From: Microbispora sp. ZYX-F-249
GTDB lineage: Bacteria; Actinomycetota; Actinomycetes; Streptosporangiales; Streptosporangiaceae
DNA length: 64,000 nt
Reading direction: 5' to 3'
NCBI RefSeq assembly: GCF_039649665.1
Contig: NZ_JBDJAW010000034.1
Location: 1 to 64,000 of the forward strand
Shown: in pieces, positions 1 through 7,668 of the stretch
How positions within the stretch are numbered: the first letter of the stretch is position 1
How the letters are laid out: each line of letters opens with the position of its first letter
Notes under the pieces: model-generated
What the model was told of the DNA's origin: nothing
What the model saw: only the letters and a program-made list of their open reading frames with translations
The model's database searches: none
Program-made: the position numbers and the translations under genes

Positions 1-90
1 TAGGCCGCGGTGCCAGAAGGACCGGGCGCCACGACCGGCGGGAATCGCATTCAGCTGACGCAACCTCGGGAGGTGTGCTGGACATCGGGG

Positions 91-127
91 AAATAAAGAG
101 GGCGCGGCTCAGAAAGACCGCGCCCTC
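91..127 (-). terminator. Rho-independent terminator of the zinc dehydrogenase gene
   Basis: A perfect 10-bp stem (positions 98-107 pairing with 118-127) encloses a 10-nt loop. Read on the minus strand it is followed directly by CTCTTTATTTCC, a T-rich tail. It lies 47 bp beyond the stop codon of the minus-strand dehydrogenase gene, so it probably ends that transcript. Nothing recognisable is seen in positions 1-90. Confidence 0.8.
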
Positions 128-173
128 GGGGGCGACTGCCCCGGATGTCCGCCCGTTGTGGCGCATCGGGCCC

Positions 174-1190
174 TCAGCCGTGGGGCTCCACCACGACCTT
201 GAGCCCGCGCCGGGTGACCGCTGCGGCGAAGGCGTCCGCCGTGGCCTCGAGCGGGAAGCGCTCGGTGACCAGCGACGACACGTCCACCGAGCCGCCGGCG
301 ACGAGGCGGATCGCCCGGGGATAGGTGAGGTTCATCCGCCGGACGAGTGCGAGCGTGAGGCCCTTGCGCCGGGCCAGCGAGGCGGGGAACGAGACGCGGT
401 CGTCGTCGGGAATGCCCGCCAGCACGACCCGGCCCCCGGGACGTACGGCGGTCATGGCGAGGCGTACCGCGTCGTCGGTGCCGGCCACCTCGAAGGCCAC
501 CCGTACGCCGAGGCCGTCCAGCCCGTCGATCCCGGCCCACGCGGCCGGTCCCGCGTCCGCGGGGGAGAGGGCGTGGTCGGCGCCGAACCGCAGGGCGGCG
601 GCGCGGCGGTGCGGCAGGGGGTCGACGGCGACGACCACCGAGGCGCCGGCGAGCCGGGCGAGCCGGACCACCAGCAGGCCGATCGGCCCGCAGCCGACGA
701 CGGCGACGGGCGCCCCGAGCGCCAGATGCCCCAGGTCCACGGCGTGGAGCGCCACGCCGAGCGGTTCGAGCATGGCCCCGTCGCTGTCGGACAGCGCGTC
801 GGGCAGCGGGTGCAGCAGCTCGTCGGGCCAGGCGAGGAACTCGCGCAGGCCGCCGTCGAGCGTGCCGTGCCCGGCGAAGCGGACGTCCGGGCACAGGTTG
901 CCGTATCCCGTCGCGCAGACCGCGCAGCGGCCGCAGGGGATGGCGGGGTCCACCGCGACCCGGGTGCCGTGCCGGGGACCGCCCTCGACGACTCCGGCGA
1001 TCTCGTGTCCCACGACGAGCGGCTCGTCCAGCACCGCGTCGCCGATGCCGCCCTCCGCGTACCAGTGCAGGTCGGAGCCGCACAGGCCGACGGCCGTGAC
1101 GCGCACCAGGCTCTCGCCCGGCCCCGGGACGGGCCGCGGTTCCTCGGCCAGCCGGATGTCGCCCGCCTTCCGCAGCCGGGCGGCCCTCAC
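174..1190 (-). CDS. Zinc-dependent medium-chain alcohol/polyol dehydrogenase
   Basis: A 338-residue zinc-dependent NAD(P) dehydrogenase of the sorbitol/idonate dehydrogenase type, cytosolic, expected to oxidise a polyol or sugar alcohol. The N-terminal GroES-like domain has the catalytic zinc region CGSDLHWY and GHE, followed by a structural zinc cluster (CGRCAVC, then a further Cys in NLCPD). The Rossmann domain carries VVGCGPIG near residue 165. The start is GTG at 1190; an upstream ATG in the same stretch is out of frame. Length fits the family. It stands alone between its terminator and the HXXEE gene. The exact substrate cannot be told from the sequence. Confidence 0.85.
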   Translation of the reverse strand: MRAARLRKAGDIRLAEEPRPVPGPGESLVRVTAVGLCGSDLHWYAEGGIGDAVLDEPLVVGHEIAGVVEGGPRHGTRVAVDPAIPCGRCAVCATGYGNLCPDVRFAGHGTLDGGLREFLAWPDELLHPLPDALSDSDGAMLEPLGVALHAVDLGHLALGAPVAVVGCGPIGLLVVRLARLAGASVVVAVDPLPHRRAAALRFGADHALSPADAGPAAWAGIDGLDGLGVRVAFEVAGTDDAVRLAMTAVRPGGRVVLAGIPDDDRVSFPASLARRKGLTLALVRRMNLTYPRAIRLVAGGSVDVSSLVTERFPLEATADAFAAAVTRRGLKVVVEPHG

Positions 1191-1350
1191 GCCCCCGTCC
1201 CCGGTGCCATCGCCGCCCCCTCGGTCAGTCCTTCACCTTGATCGTAACCCTCGTCCGGCAGGGGAAGTGTGCCGCCGGTGCCGATGAAGGGGCTCCGGCG
1301 AGGACACGACGGGACCCACCCGTGCACGCCGCCCTCCGATCGGCGTGGGA

Positions 1351-1938
1351 TCACGAGCGACGATCAGCTGCGCCGGCCCGCCGCACAGCGCGGCGAGCAA
1401 GCCGCCGGAGTCCGTGGGCGGCCCCGTGAACGCCCAGGATGACCGCCGGGAACAGCACGGCGTACGACGTCGTCTCACGCGCGCCGGACGCGGTCACCAC
1501 GCCCGAGCGGCGTAGTCTGCGCCAGGCCCACGACGAGAACGCGATCACCCCCGGTGAGGTGAGCACCCCCGGCGTGTAGGCGCGGGCGAGCAGGCTGTGA
1601 CCCAGGTGAGCCACGCCGTGCAGGCCGAACCCGAGCAGAACGGTCTGGTAGAAGGGAGACCGGCCCTCCGACCGCGCCCCCGCCGCCGCGGCGGCTCCGA
1701 CCACCGCGCCCATCAGGGCGATGCCCGTCGCCGCGTGGACGGTGTCGGTCTCCGCGAGCGACCACAGACGCGGCGGCACCGCCGGATGGCGCTCACGCCA
1801 TCGCCGCACCTGCCGGGCCCTGTGGGACGGCATCGTCAGCAGCTCTTCCAGGTCGTGCACGAGGAAGGCCGCCAGCAATCCCCAGGTGACGGCGGCCGGA
1901 AGCGACCGGTCACCGCTTCCCGCATCGTTGTCGAACAT
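1351..1938 (-). CDS. HXXEE domain membrane protein
   Basis: A 195-residue predicted membrane protein with the defining HDLEE motif at about residue 28 and further conserved His residues in LHGVAHLGHS and GVHGAAHG. Four to five hydrophobic segments are visible. The paired His and Glu residues suggest metal binding or a membrane enzyme, but the function of the family is not established. A GGGAG ribosome site precedes the ATG by about 10 nt. It is transcribed toward the dehydrogenase gene with 160 bp between, so co-transcription is possible but not shown. Confidence 0.75.
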   Translation of the reverse strand: MFDNDAGSGDRSLPAAVTWGLLAAFLVHDLEELLTMPSHRARQVRRWRERHPAVPPRLWSLAETDTVHAATGIALMGAVVGAAAAAGARSEGRSPFYQTVLLGFGLHGVAHLGHSLLARAYTPGVLTSPGVIAFSSWAWRRLRRSGVVTASGARETTSYAVLFPAVILGVHGAAHGLRRLARRAVRRAGAADRRS

Positions 1939-2104
1939 TACCGCGCCGCTCCCTCGTCGTGCCGTTCAGCCTGATCGCCGAAGGGATGTCATTCGCAGTT
2001 CTCTTCCAACAATGGACGGCCTGTCAATCGCGGCTCCGGCGCCTCGTCGCCTGCCGGGAAAACACCGAGCCGGGCGGCACCCGGCGGACGGCCCGCTGGA
2101 GCGG

Positions 2105-2141
2105 CCGAGGGCCGGGCCCGCACTGCCGGCCCGGCCCTCGG
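2105..2141 (-). terminator. Strong GC hairpin after the DUF3618 operon
   Basis: A perfect 13-bp stem (2105-2117 with 2129-2141) with an 11-nt loop lies 20 bp past the stop codon of the DUF3618 gene on the minus strand. There is no T-tract, as is common for actinomycete terminators. The remainder of 1939-2160 shows no gene. Confidence 0.6.
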
Positions 2142-2160
2142 AACGTTCCCACAGCCTCCG

Positions 2161-2877
2161 CTATGACCGGGACTGCCCGGTCATCTGCCGTGCCTGGTCG
2201 CGGGTCTGCTCGGTGACCTGCCGTGCCTGGTCGCGGGCCTCCTCGCCGGTGGTCCTGGTCGCCTCGGCGGCCGTCTCGCGCACCTGCTGGACCGCCTCCC
2301 TGGCGTCCTCGCCCACACGCTGGGCGGTCTCCTGGACGACCTGCTTGACCGGCTCGACCATCTCCTCGGCCCGGTCCTTGACCTGCAGGGCCGCACGCTC
2401 CTCCGCGGAGGTCTTCGGCAGCAGGCTCGCGGCCAGCAGTCCCGCGCCGAAGGCGATCAGCCCTGCGGCGAGCGGATTGCCCTGGGTGCTCCGCATGGCC
2501 TGGTGCGGCGCCTCGCGCACGGTCTGGGCGGCCTGCTGCGCGCCGTGCCTGACCATCTCGCCGGCCTCCGCCGCGGTCCCGCGCACCGTCTCGCCCGCCT
2601 GCGCCGCCGCGTCGCGGACCGTCTCGCCGGCGTGCGCCGCGGCGTCGCGCATCGTCCCCGCGGCCTCACCGGCCTGGTCGCGTACCGTGTGGGTGGCGTG
2701 TGCCGGCACTCCCATCACCTTCTCCTTCACCGAGTGCGCCATCCCGCGCATCCTGTCCGTACGGCGCCGCACGATGCGCGCCGGGCTCGTCCGGTCGGCG
2801 AGCCGGTCCACGTCGGCGGCGAGTTCCGCCCGCGTGACCTCGATCTCGGCCCTTATCTCCTCTGGGCTCGCGCCCAT
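2161..2877 (-). CDS. DUF3618 protein with LEA-like 11-residue repeats
   Basis: A 238-residue protein that opens with the DUF3618 signature (PEEIRAEIEVTRAELAADVDRL). Residues about 64-128 consist of 11-residue repeats of the form TVRDAAAxAGE, strongly alpha-helical and amphipathic, resembling group 3 LEA repeats. One hydrophobic span (about 135-153) is followed by a charged Gln/Glu/Arg-rich helical tail. The ATG at 2877 is chosen because AAGGAGG sits seven bases upstream; longer readings lack this. The gene overlaps the end of the holin-fold gene by 25 nt, so the two are probably coupled. DUF3618 function is unknown; an envelope-associated stress role is inferred. Confidence 0.8.
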   Translation of the reverse strand: MGASPEEIRAEIEVTRAELAADVDRLADRTSPARIVRRRTDRMRGMAHSVKEKVMGVPAHATHTVRDQAGEAAGTMRDAAAHAGETVRDAAAQAGETVRGTAAEAGEMVRHGAQQAAQTVREAPHQAMRSTQGNPLAAGLIAFGAGLLAASLLPKTSAEERAALQVKDRAEEMVEPVKQVVQETAQRVGEDAREAVQQVRETAAEATRTTGEEARDQARQVTEQTRDQARQMTGQSRS

Positions 2878-3251
2878 TGCACGTCCTCCTTCAGCGTCTC
2901 GATGGTCTGCTCGGGCGTGGGGTTCACCTCGCGCATGCGCTCCCTGCCGCGCGCGAACAGGACCCCGCCGATCACCGCCCACACGACCGCGACGATGAGC
3001 GCGGCCCAGGCCAGGTCCATGACGTTGCCGAGCCCGAACATCACGGCGAGCGTGACGAGAAGCGCCACCATGTATCCGGCGAAACCGGCCCCGCCGAGCA
3101 TCCCGGCCGCCTTGCCGGCCTTCGTGGCCTCCTGCCGGATCTCGGCCTTCGCGAGCTCCACCTCCTGGCGGAACAGCTTGGACAGGTCCTCACCGATCTC
3201 CCCGACCAGCTTGCCCAGCGAGGGCTCGGCGGGCGGGCTGGGGTAGCTCAT
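2853..3251 (-). CDS. Phage-holin-fold membrane protein (holin superfamily III type)
   Basis: A 132-residue protein with an amphipathic N-terminal region (SLGKLVGEIGEDLSKLFRQE) and two hydrophobic helices around residues 50-100, the pattern of actinobacterial 'phage holin family' proteins. Such genes are usually chromosomal partners of DUF3618 genes rather than phage lysis genes, and no other phage gene is present here. GGAGG lies nine bases before the ATG. It shares a 4-nt ATGA overlap with the upstream gene and 25 nt with the downstream one, so the three form a coupled operon. Confidence 0.8.
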   Translation of the reverse strand: MSYPSPPAEPSLGKLVGEIGEDLSKLFRQEVELAKAEIRQEATKAGKAAGMLGGAGFAGYMVALLVTLAVMFGLGNVMDLAWAALIVAVVWAVIGGVLFARGRERMREVNPTPEQTIETLKEDVQWARAQRR

Positions 3252-4360
3252 CGCGGCTCACCTCCGGCGCCCGGCGTGCCGGGGAACCCGTCCGAGTCGC
3301 GCCGCCCGTCGGCACGGCCGTCCCGGATCTCGTCCGACGGGTAGCGCTCGCCGGTGGTGTAGCCGGTTCCGGTGCCGTTCCGCGTCACGTCACCGGTCCG
3401 GTATCCGTCGCCGGTCCCGTTGCCGTTGCCGTTGCCGTATGAGGGGGAGGCGGTCACGCCGCTCCCCGGGCCGCCGGCGCCCGTGGTCCCGCTCACCGGC
3501 TCTCCGGCCGGGGTGTTCCGGGTGCCCGTGCCGTACGTCGTGACCGGGCGCGTGCCGTACGGGGCGGACGAGGGCGACCCGGAACCGTACGCCGCGTCGC
3601 TCCCGTCGCCGGAGGCGGAGCCGTACCCGGAGCCGTATCCAGAGGTGTACGCGGCGCCGGAGCCGGACCATCTGGCGTCACCGTCCACGGTGCCGTTCGC
3701 CGGGCCGTTCGCCGGGCCGTTCGCCGGGCCGTTCAAAGGGCCGCTCGCGTGCGGGTCCTCGGCCGAGGCGACGGCCTTGACGGCCCGTCCCACGAGGAAC
3801 CCCGCGACCACGGCGCCGGCGAGGAACAGCCCCGGGCGGCGCCGCGCGAAGTCCTGCACGTCGCGCACCGCGCCCTGGATGCCCTCGGTCTCCAGGTAGT
3901 CGGCGGCGCGGTGGCCCCGCTCCGCGACCTGCTGGACCACGCCCCGCATGGGGGAGTCGGGATTGGCGTTGTCGCCGATGGCCTCCAGTTCGCCGGTCCA
4001 CTGCCGGATCGTGTCGGCGGCGCGCCTGCTCTGGTGCGTGGCCTGCTCGTCGGTGTGCCTGCGCAGCTGGTGGAGAACGTGCCGCGTCTGCTCCCTGGCC
4101 TCATGGGCCACCGTCCGCGCCTGGTCCTTCGCGGTCAGCGCCACCTCGCCGGCGGCGGACTTGGCCTCGTGCGCCGTCTCCTGCGCCGCCTGCCGGACCT
4201 GCTGCGCGGTACCGGCCTGTTCGGTGCCGGTCTGCGCGGTGCCGGTCTGCGCGGGGCCGGCCTGCGCGGTGCCCTGCTGCCCGGCCTGCGGACGGCCGGC
4301 GTCCTGCGGCAGCTCGCTTCCCCCGGCGTATGTTCGCGTCTCGGTATGGAAGTCGCTCAC
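3248..4360 (-). CDS. Low-complexity single-span membrane protein, first gene of the DUF3618 operon
   Basis: A 370-residue protein of unknown function. Residues 30-52 carry a QTGTAQTGTEQAGT-type repeat. Residues about 55-120 are a charged alpha-helical region rich in Ala, Glu, Arg and His, resembling LEA/apolipoprotein helices. One transmembrane segment (about 175-193, PGLFLAGAVVAGFLVG) is followed by a GPAN triple repeat and a long Gly/Ser/Tyr/Thr-rich tail. The GTG at 4360 is preceded by AAGGAGG with a 5-nt gap, which fixes the start; upstream in-frame ATGs lie within the promoter. The tail is probably disordered and could sit outside the membrane. Confidence 0.7.
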   Translation of the reverse strand: MSDFHTETRTYAGGSELPQDAGRPQAGQQGTAQAGPAQTGTAQTGTEQAGTAQQVRQAAQETAHEAKSAAGEVALTAKDQARTVAHEAREQTRHVLHQLRRHTDEQATHQSRRAADTIRQWTGELEAIGDNANPDSPMRGVVQQVAERGHRAADYLETEGIQGAVRDVQDFARRRPGLFLAGAVVAGFLVGRAVKAVASAEDPHASGPLNGPANGPANGPANGTVDGDARWSGSGAAYTSGYGSGYGSASGDGSDAAYGSGSPSSAPYGTRPVTTYGTGTRNTPAGEPVSGTTGAGGPGSGVTASPSYGNGNGNGTGDGYRTGDVTRNGTGTGYTTGERYPSDEIRDGRADGRRDSDGFPGTPGAGGEPR

Positions 4361-4400
4361 TGAAGCCTCCTTGGGTCGAAATCGTCCCTGGAGCGGCGAG

Positions 4401-4425
4401 CTACCCCCGAAGTTCGAACGGACGC
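4401..4425 (-). promoter_or_regulatory. Possible SigB-type stress promoter of the DUF3618 operon
   Basis: Read on the minus strand, GCGT (4425-4422), a 15-nt spacer and GGGTAG (4406-4401) match the streptomycete SigB-type pattern GNNT-N14-16-GGGTA(C/T) except for the last base. It would give a leader of about 35 nt ending at the strong ribosome site of the GTG at 4360. The surrounding 4420-4465 is unusually AT-rich for this genome. A pattern match only. Confidence 0.4.
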
Positions 4426-4551
4426 ACAAATCGCCAAAAAAAGTCAAGAACGCATATTGACACGGTAAACGGCGGCGGTCCGCTGGGGCGTCTCGGTCGG
4501 CGTCCCGGCCCCGCGACGGCCGGCCGGATCGCGGCGTGAGCGGGCACCGGG

Positions 4552-7155
4552 ATGAGCAGGTTCCCGGTCCGAGGGGCACGCCCGGTCGACCGGGAGAATC
4601 CGTTCGTGGCACGGTACGGCCCCGAGGCCGCCTGCAGCCGTCGCCTGATCCACCTGACCACGATCACGGTCGAAACGGGCACGATTCGCGTGAGTGGCAG
4701 CGATGATGTCGGAGTGAGGCGACGCCCGATTCGCTGGCAGGTGATCGCCGCTGTGCCGGCTGTCGCGGCGCTGTCAGCGGCGGTGTTCGTGGTGGCCCGC
4801 GCGGTTCGTCCGGAGGCCGAGGTCAGCCTGGCCGACCTGGCCGCGGTTGCGATCGCGGCCGGGGCGACCGTCGCCGCGGTGGTCGCCTGGGCCGGGGGTT
4901 CACGGCTCCGCGCGTCCGGACCGACCGGCCCGGGCGCCGCACCGGTCGTGCAGGATCAGCTCTACCGCGATACGCACGGCCGGCTGCCCCGGGTACGCGA
5001 CCTCGACGACCCCGTGGCTCTCGGCGTGCATCCCGCGCCCCGTCCGACGTCGGGTGCGCCGTCCTTCGTCCGCCGTGACCTCAGTGGAGAGCTCGAACAG
5101 GCCATCGCGGAGGCACCCTTCGTGCTCGTCGTGGGCGACTCCACGGCGGGTAAGACACGGGCCGCCTACGAGGCCGTGCGGGCGGTGCTGCCCGAGCACA
5201 TCCTGGTCTACCCGCAGACCCGTGAGTCGTTCCCCGCCGCGGTCACCGCCGCCCGACGAGTACGGCGGGCGGTGCTCTGGCTGGACGACATCGAGCGGTA
5301 TGCCAGCGCGGCCGGGTTCACCGCCCAGACCTTCCGAGAGCTGGCGACGGCGGATGATCGCGCCGTACGAGTCGTCGGCACGATCCGGGCACGGGAGCGG
5401 GCGGTGTTCGGTGTCCGTGGCGAGGACCTGCTCAGTCCGGCCTCCCGCCGGCGCAACCGGACTGTCCGCGAGGTGCTCGCTCTGGCACGCGAGGTCGAGC
5501 TTGACCGCCGCTGGTCGGAGGCGGAGCTGACGCGGGCCGCCGCCAGCGAGGACGACCGTGTCACGACCGCGGGACAGCACGCGGGCAGGTTCGGCGTCGC
5601 CGAGTATCTGGCCGCCGGGCCGCAGCTCTATCGGGACTGGCGTGACGCCCTGGCATGTGCGGGCACGCCGGACGACACACGCGCCGGAGGGCCGCGCGGC
5701 GGCGCCCTGGTCGCCGCGGCGGTCGACGCGCGGCGGGCGGGTTTTCACGCTCCGCTGCCCGCCGAACTCCTCCGCCGTCTGCACGAGGGCTACCTGAGCG
5801 AACTCGGCGGCCCCGCCGTACGCCCGGAGCCGTGGGAGCGCGCGCTGCGCTGGGCGACTCAGCCCTTGCACGGAACCAGCAGCCTCATCATGCCCGGAGA
5901 CATGCCGGACACCTACCTCGCTTTCGACTACCTCGCCGACACCCTGGCCAAGTCCGGGAGACAGGCGCCGGTGCCGACGTTCACGTGGGAGGCGCTGATC
6001 GATCACGGCGGGCCCCGGGACTGCGTCGACATCGCCACACAAGCGCGGGAATGCGCCAGGGACGACATCGCCGAATCGGCCTTCCGCAAAGCCTGGGCCG
6101 CGGGAAACCTGGAAGGGGCCCGCGGGCTGGCGTCGGTTCTGGGAATCACCGGCCGGCCGAGCGAGGCCATCGCTCTGCTGGCCGAGGCCACGACCAGGGC
6201 AGGGATCGTCGCACCCGCGGAAGAGCAGGCCCTGCTGGCTCTCAGGGTCGAGCTGGCTTGGTGGACGCACGAGTCGGGGGAGGCCGCCAAGGCGGTGCCG
6301 CTGGCACGCGCCCTGGTGGCCGAATGCCGAACGGCTCTGGGGCAGACCGCCGAGACGACCCTGGGGGCGCAGATCGTGCTGGCCCGATGCCTGGGGTTCG
6401 CGGGCGAGGCGGAAGAAGCATGCCGTCTCGCGCACGCGGCCGCGAAATCGGCCGCGACCGCGCTGGGCCCCCTGAACGACTGTGCCGTATCGGCCCGCTT
6501 CGAACAGACCCTGCAGGAGGCCTGGCGCGACGGCACAAGGGCGGTGAGCCTGTGGGAGAGAGCCATCGACGAAGAACTCGCCATCTCGGGCGCCGGCTCC
6601 GTCGTCCTGATCGACTACTACCGAGCCCTCGCGTTCCACCTGGCGGATGAAGGGCGCTTCCAGGAAGCCCGTGCCCAGGCCGGGCGGGCCGTGCGCCTGG
6701 CCGAGCGTCTCGGCCGGACCAACATCCGACGCGTCTACAGCCGGCTGGCACTGGCGCGCTGGACGGCGCTCAGCGGGGACCGGGACGAGGGGCTGCGGAT
6801 GACTGGTCGGCTGCTCGACGACTGCCGGCGGATCCACGGCGTCGACCACGAACTCACCTGGGACGTCCGCGAAGGTCTGGCCGACCTCCTCTACGCCCTG
6901 GACGAGTATGCCGAGGCACGGCGGCACTGGGAGGAACTCCGGGCCGATCTCCCCGCCGGCCACACCCTCGCCCTGTACTGCCGGGGCGGCGTCGCGAAGT
7001 GCCGCATGAAGGAAGGCGACGTCGAGCGCGGCGACGGCGAACTCGCCGCGGTCGTCGCCGAGTTCACCAGGATCAACGGCCCGAGGGACCGGAACACCAC
7101 CCGCTGGCGCGACGACCTGACCCGGCTCCGCGCGGAGACGTCCGCTCCCTCCTGA
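4552..7155 (+). CDS. Membrane-tethered STAND-type NTPase with C-terminal helical (TPR-like) repeats
   Basis: An 867-residue protein. Two hydrophobic helices (about 62-82 and 92-114) suggest membrane anchoring. A P-loop NTPase follows, with Walker A GDSTAGKT (195-202) and Walker B VLWLDDIE (241-248). From about residue 480 the protein is built of paired Ala/Leu/Glu-rich helices with repeated EAR/GEAEEA patterns, like TPR repeats. This is the layout of signal-sensing STAND ATPases, widespread in actinobacteria, whose ligands are mostly unknown. The start is uncertain: ATG at 4552 or GTG at 4690 (removing 46 residues); neither has a convincing ribosome site. It stands alone, divergent from the DUF3618 operon. 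Confidence 0.75.
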   Translation: MSRFPVRGARPVDRENPFVARYGPEAACSRRLIHLTTITVETGTIRVSGSDDVGVRRRPIRWQVIAAVPAVAALSAAVFVVARAVRPEAEVSLADLAAVAIAAGATVAAVVAWAGGSRLRASGPTGPGAAPVVQDQLYRDTHGRLPRVRDLDDPVALGVHPAPRPTSGAPSFVRRDLSGELEQAIAEAPFVLVVGDSTAGKTRAAYEAVRAVLPEHILVYPQTRESFPAAVTAARRVRRAVLWLDDIERYASAAGFTAQTFRELATADDRAVRVVGTIRARERAVFGVRGEDLLSPASRRRNRTVREVLALAREVELDRRWSEAELTRAAASEDDRVTTAGQHAGRFGVAEYLAAGPQLYRDWRDALACAGTPDDTRAGGPRGGALVAAAVDARRAGFHAPLPAELLRRLHEGYLSELGGPAVRPEPWERALRWATQPLHGTSSLIMPGDMPDTYLAFDYLADTLAKSGRQAPVPTFTWEALIDHGGPRDCVDIATQARECARDDIAESAFRKAWAAGNLEGARGLASVLGITGRPSEAIALLAEATTRAGIVAPAEEQALLALRVELAWWTHESGEAAKAVPLARALVAECRTALGQTAETTLGAQIVLARCLGFAGEAEEACRLAHAAAKSAATALGPLNDCAVSARFEQTLQEAWRDGTRAVSLWERAIDEELAISGAGSVVLIDYYRALAFHLADEGRFQEARAQAGRAVRLAERLGRTNIRRVYSRLALARWTALSGDRDEGLRMTGRLLDDCRRIHGVDHELTWDVREGLADLLYALDEYAEARRHWEELRADLPAGHTLALYCRGGVAKCRMKEGDVERGDGELAAVVAEFTRINGPRDRNTTRWRDDLTRLRAETSAPS

Positions 7156-7443
7156 CGTCGGCGGACGCGCCTTGCTCGGCTGCCGGAGCAGCGCCGGGTA
7201 TGTGAGCGCCGGCCTGGCGGGGGACCGGCCGGTGGGGAGCCCGGGACGTGCCCGGCGTGCGGCTGGGAAGCGACCACCTCTCTCGTGACGAGGGAACGGA
7301 AAGTGGGAGAGCGCTTTCCAGAGCGTGGACTCCGGCGGCCGCCCTGTCAAGACGAGCTCGCGTCCCTACCGGAATCCCCAGCTCAACCGGGTGAGATCGG
7401 GGGATGGTCGGCCGGGCGCGGCGGGCCGGGCAAGGGCCCCCTC
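7156..7443. other. Gene-free stretch upstream of the beta-glucoside operon
   Basis: No credible coding region on either strand. The only clear element is the imperfect LacI-type palindrome at 7304-7320, listed separately. The gene-free space continues through the promoter and a long leader to 7668. Confidence 0.6.
7304..7320. promoter_or_regulatory. LacI-family operator, upstream copy (imperfect)
   Basis: TGGGAGAGCGCTTTCCA is an imperfect palindrome around the AGCGCT core typical of LacI-family sites. It lies about 174 bp (centre to centre) upstream of the perfect site at 7477-7496, so repression by looping is possible. Confidence 0.6.
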
Positions 7444-7472
7444 TTGACACGTCCGGCCTTCCGCGACACTCT
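7444..7472 (+). promoter_or_regulatory. Likely promoter of the beta-glucoside operon
   Basis: TTGACA at 7444-7449 is a perfect -35 hexamer. A 17-nt spacer leads to CACTCT at 7467-7472, a weak -10. The perfect LacI operator begins four bases later, over the expected transcription start, which supports this as the regulated promoter. Transcripts would carry a leader of about 190 nt. Confidence 0.5.
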
Positions 7473-7476
7473 CCTG

Positions 7477-7496
7477 CTTGGAGAGCGCTCTCCAAG
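7477..7496. promoter_or_regulatory. LacI-family operator, main copy (perfect 20-bp palindrome)
   Basis: A perfect 20-bp palindrome with half-site CTTGGAGAGC spans the likely transcription start of the sugar operon. The same GGAGAGCGCTCTCC core stands in front of the lacI-type gene at 13545-13558, so one repressor probably controls both. Confidence 0.8.
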
Positions 7497-7668
7497 CCGT
7501 GGCGGTCAGGAGAGCCCGTGCTCGCGAGGCATGCCCGGAACCTGGGGCGGCTTTCGCGCAGGCGGGGGCCGTCCGCGCCCCGCAGTCGCAGGACATGGAC
7601 TGTTCACCCCCCAGGCCCCCGCCCTCGCGGGCGGGCGGTCGCCCCCCGCAAGAGTGAGGACAACACCC

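Noticed and set aside
109-1287. Long open frames on both strands across the zinc dehydrogenase gene
   Set aside because: Their translations are Arg/Pro/Ala-rich without domain motifs; they are GC-driven shadows of the real gene.
1721-2998. 425-residue plus-strand open frame across the DUF3618 gene
   Set aside because: It is antisense to a gene with a clear ribosome site and repeat structure, and encodes only Ser/Ala/Arg-rich sequence.
2853-3251. Prophage remnant indicated by a holin-type gene
   Set aside because: No other phage genes or attachment sites nearby; holin-fold proteins beside DUF3618 genes are ordinary actinobacterial chromosomal genes.
4900-7350. 816-residue minus-strand open frame opposite the STAND ATPase
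   Set aside because: No motif; the plus strand has intact Walker motifs, membrane helices and helical repeats.
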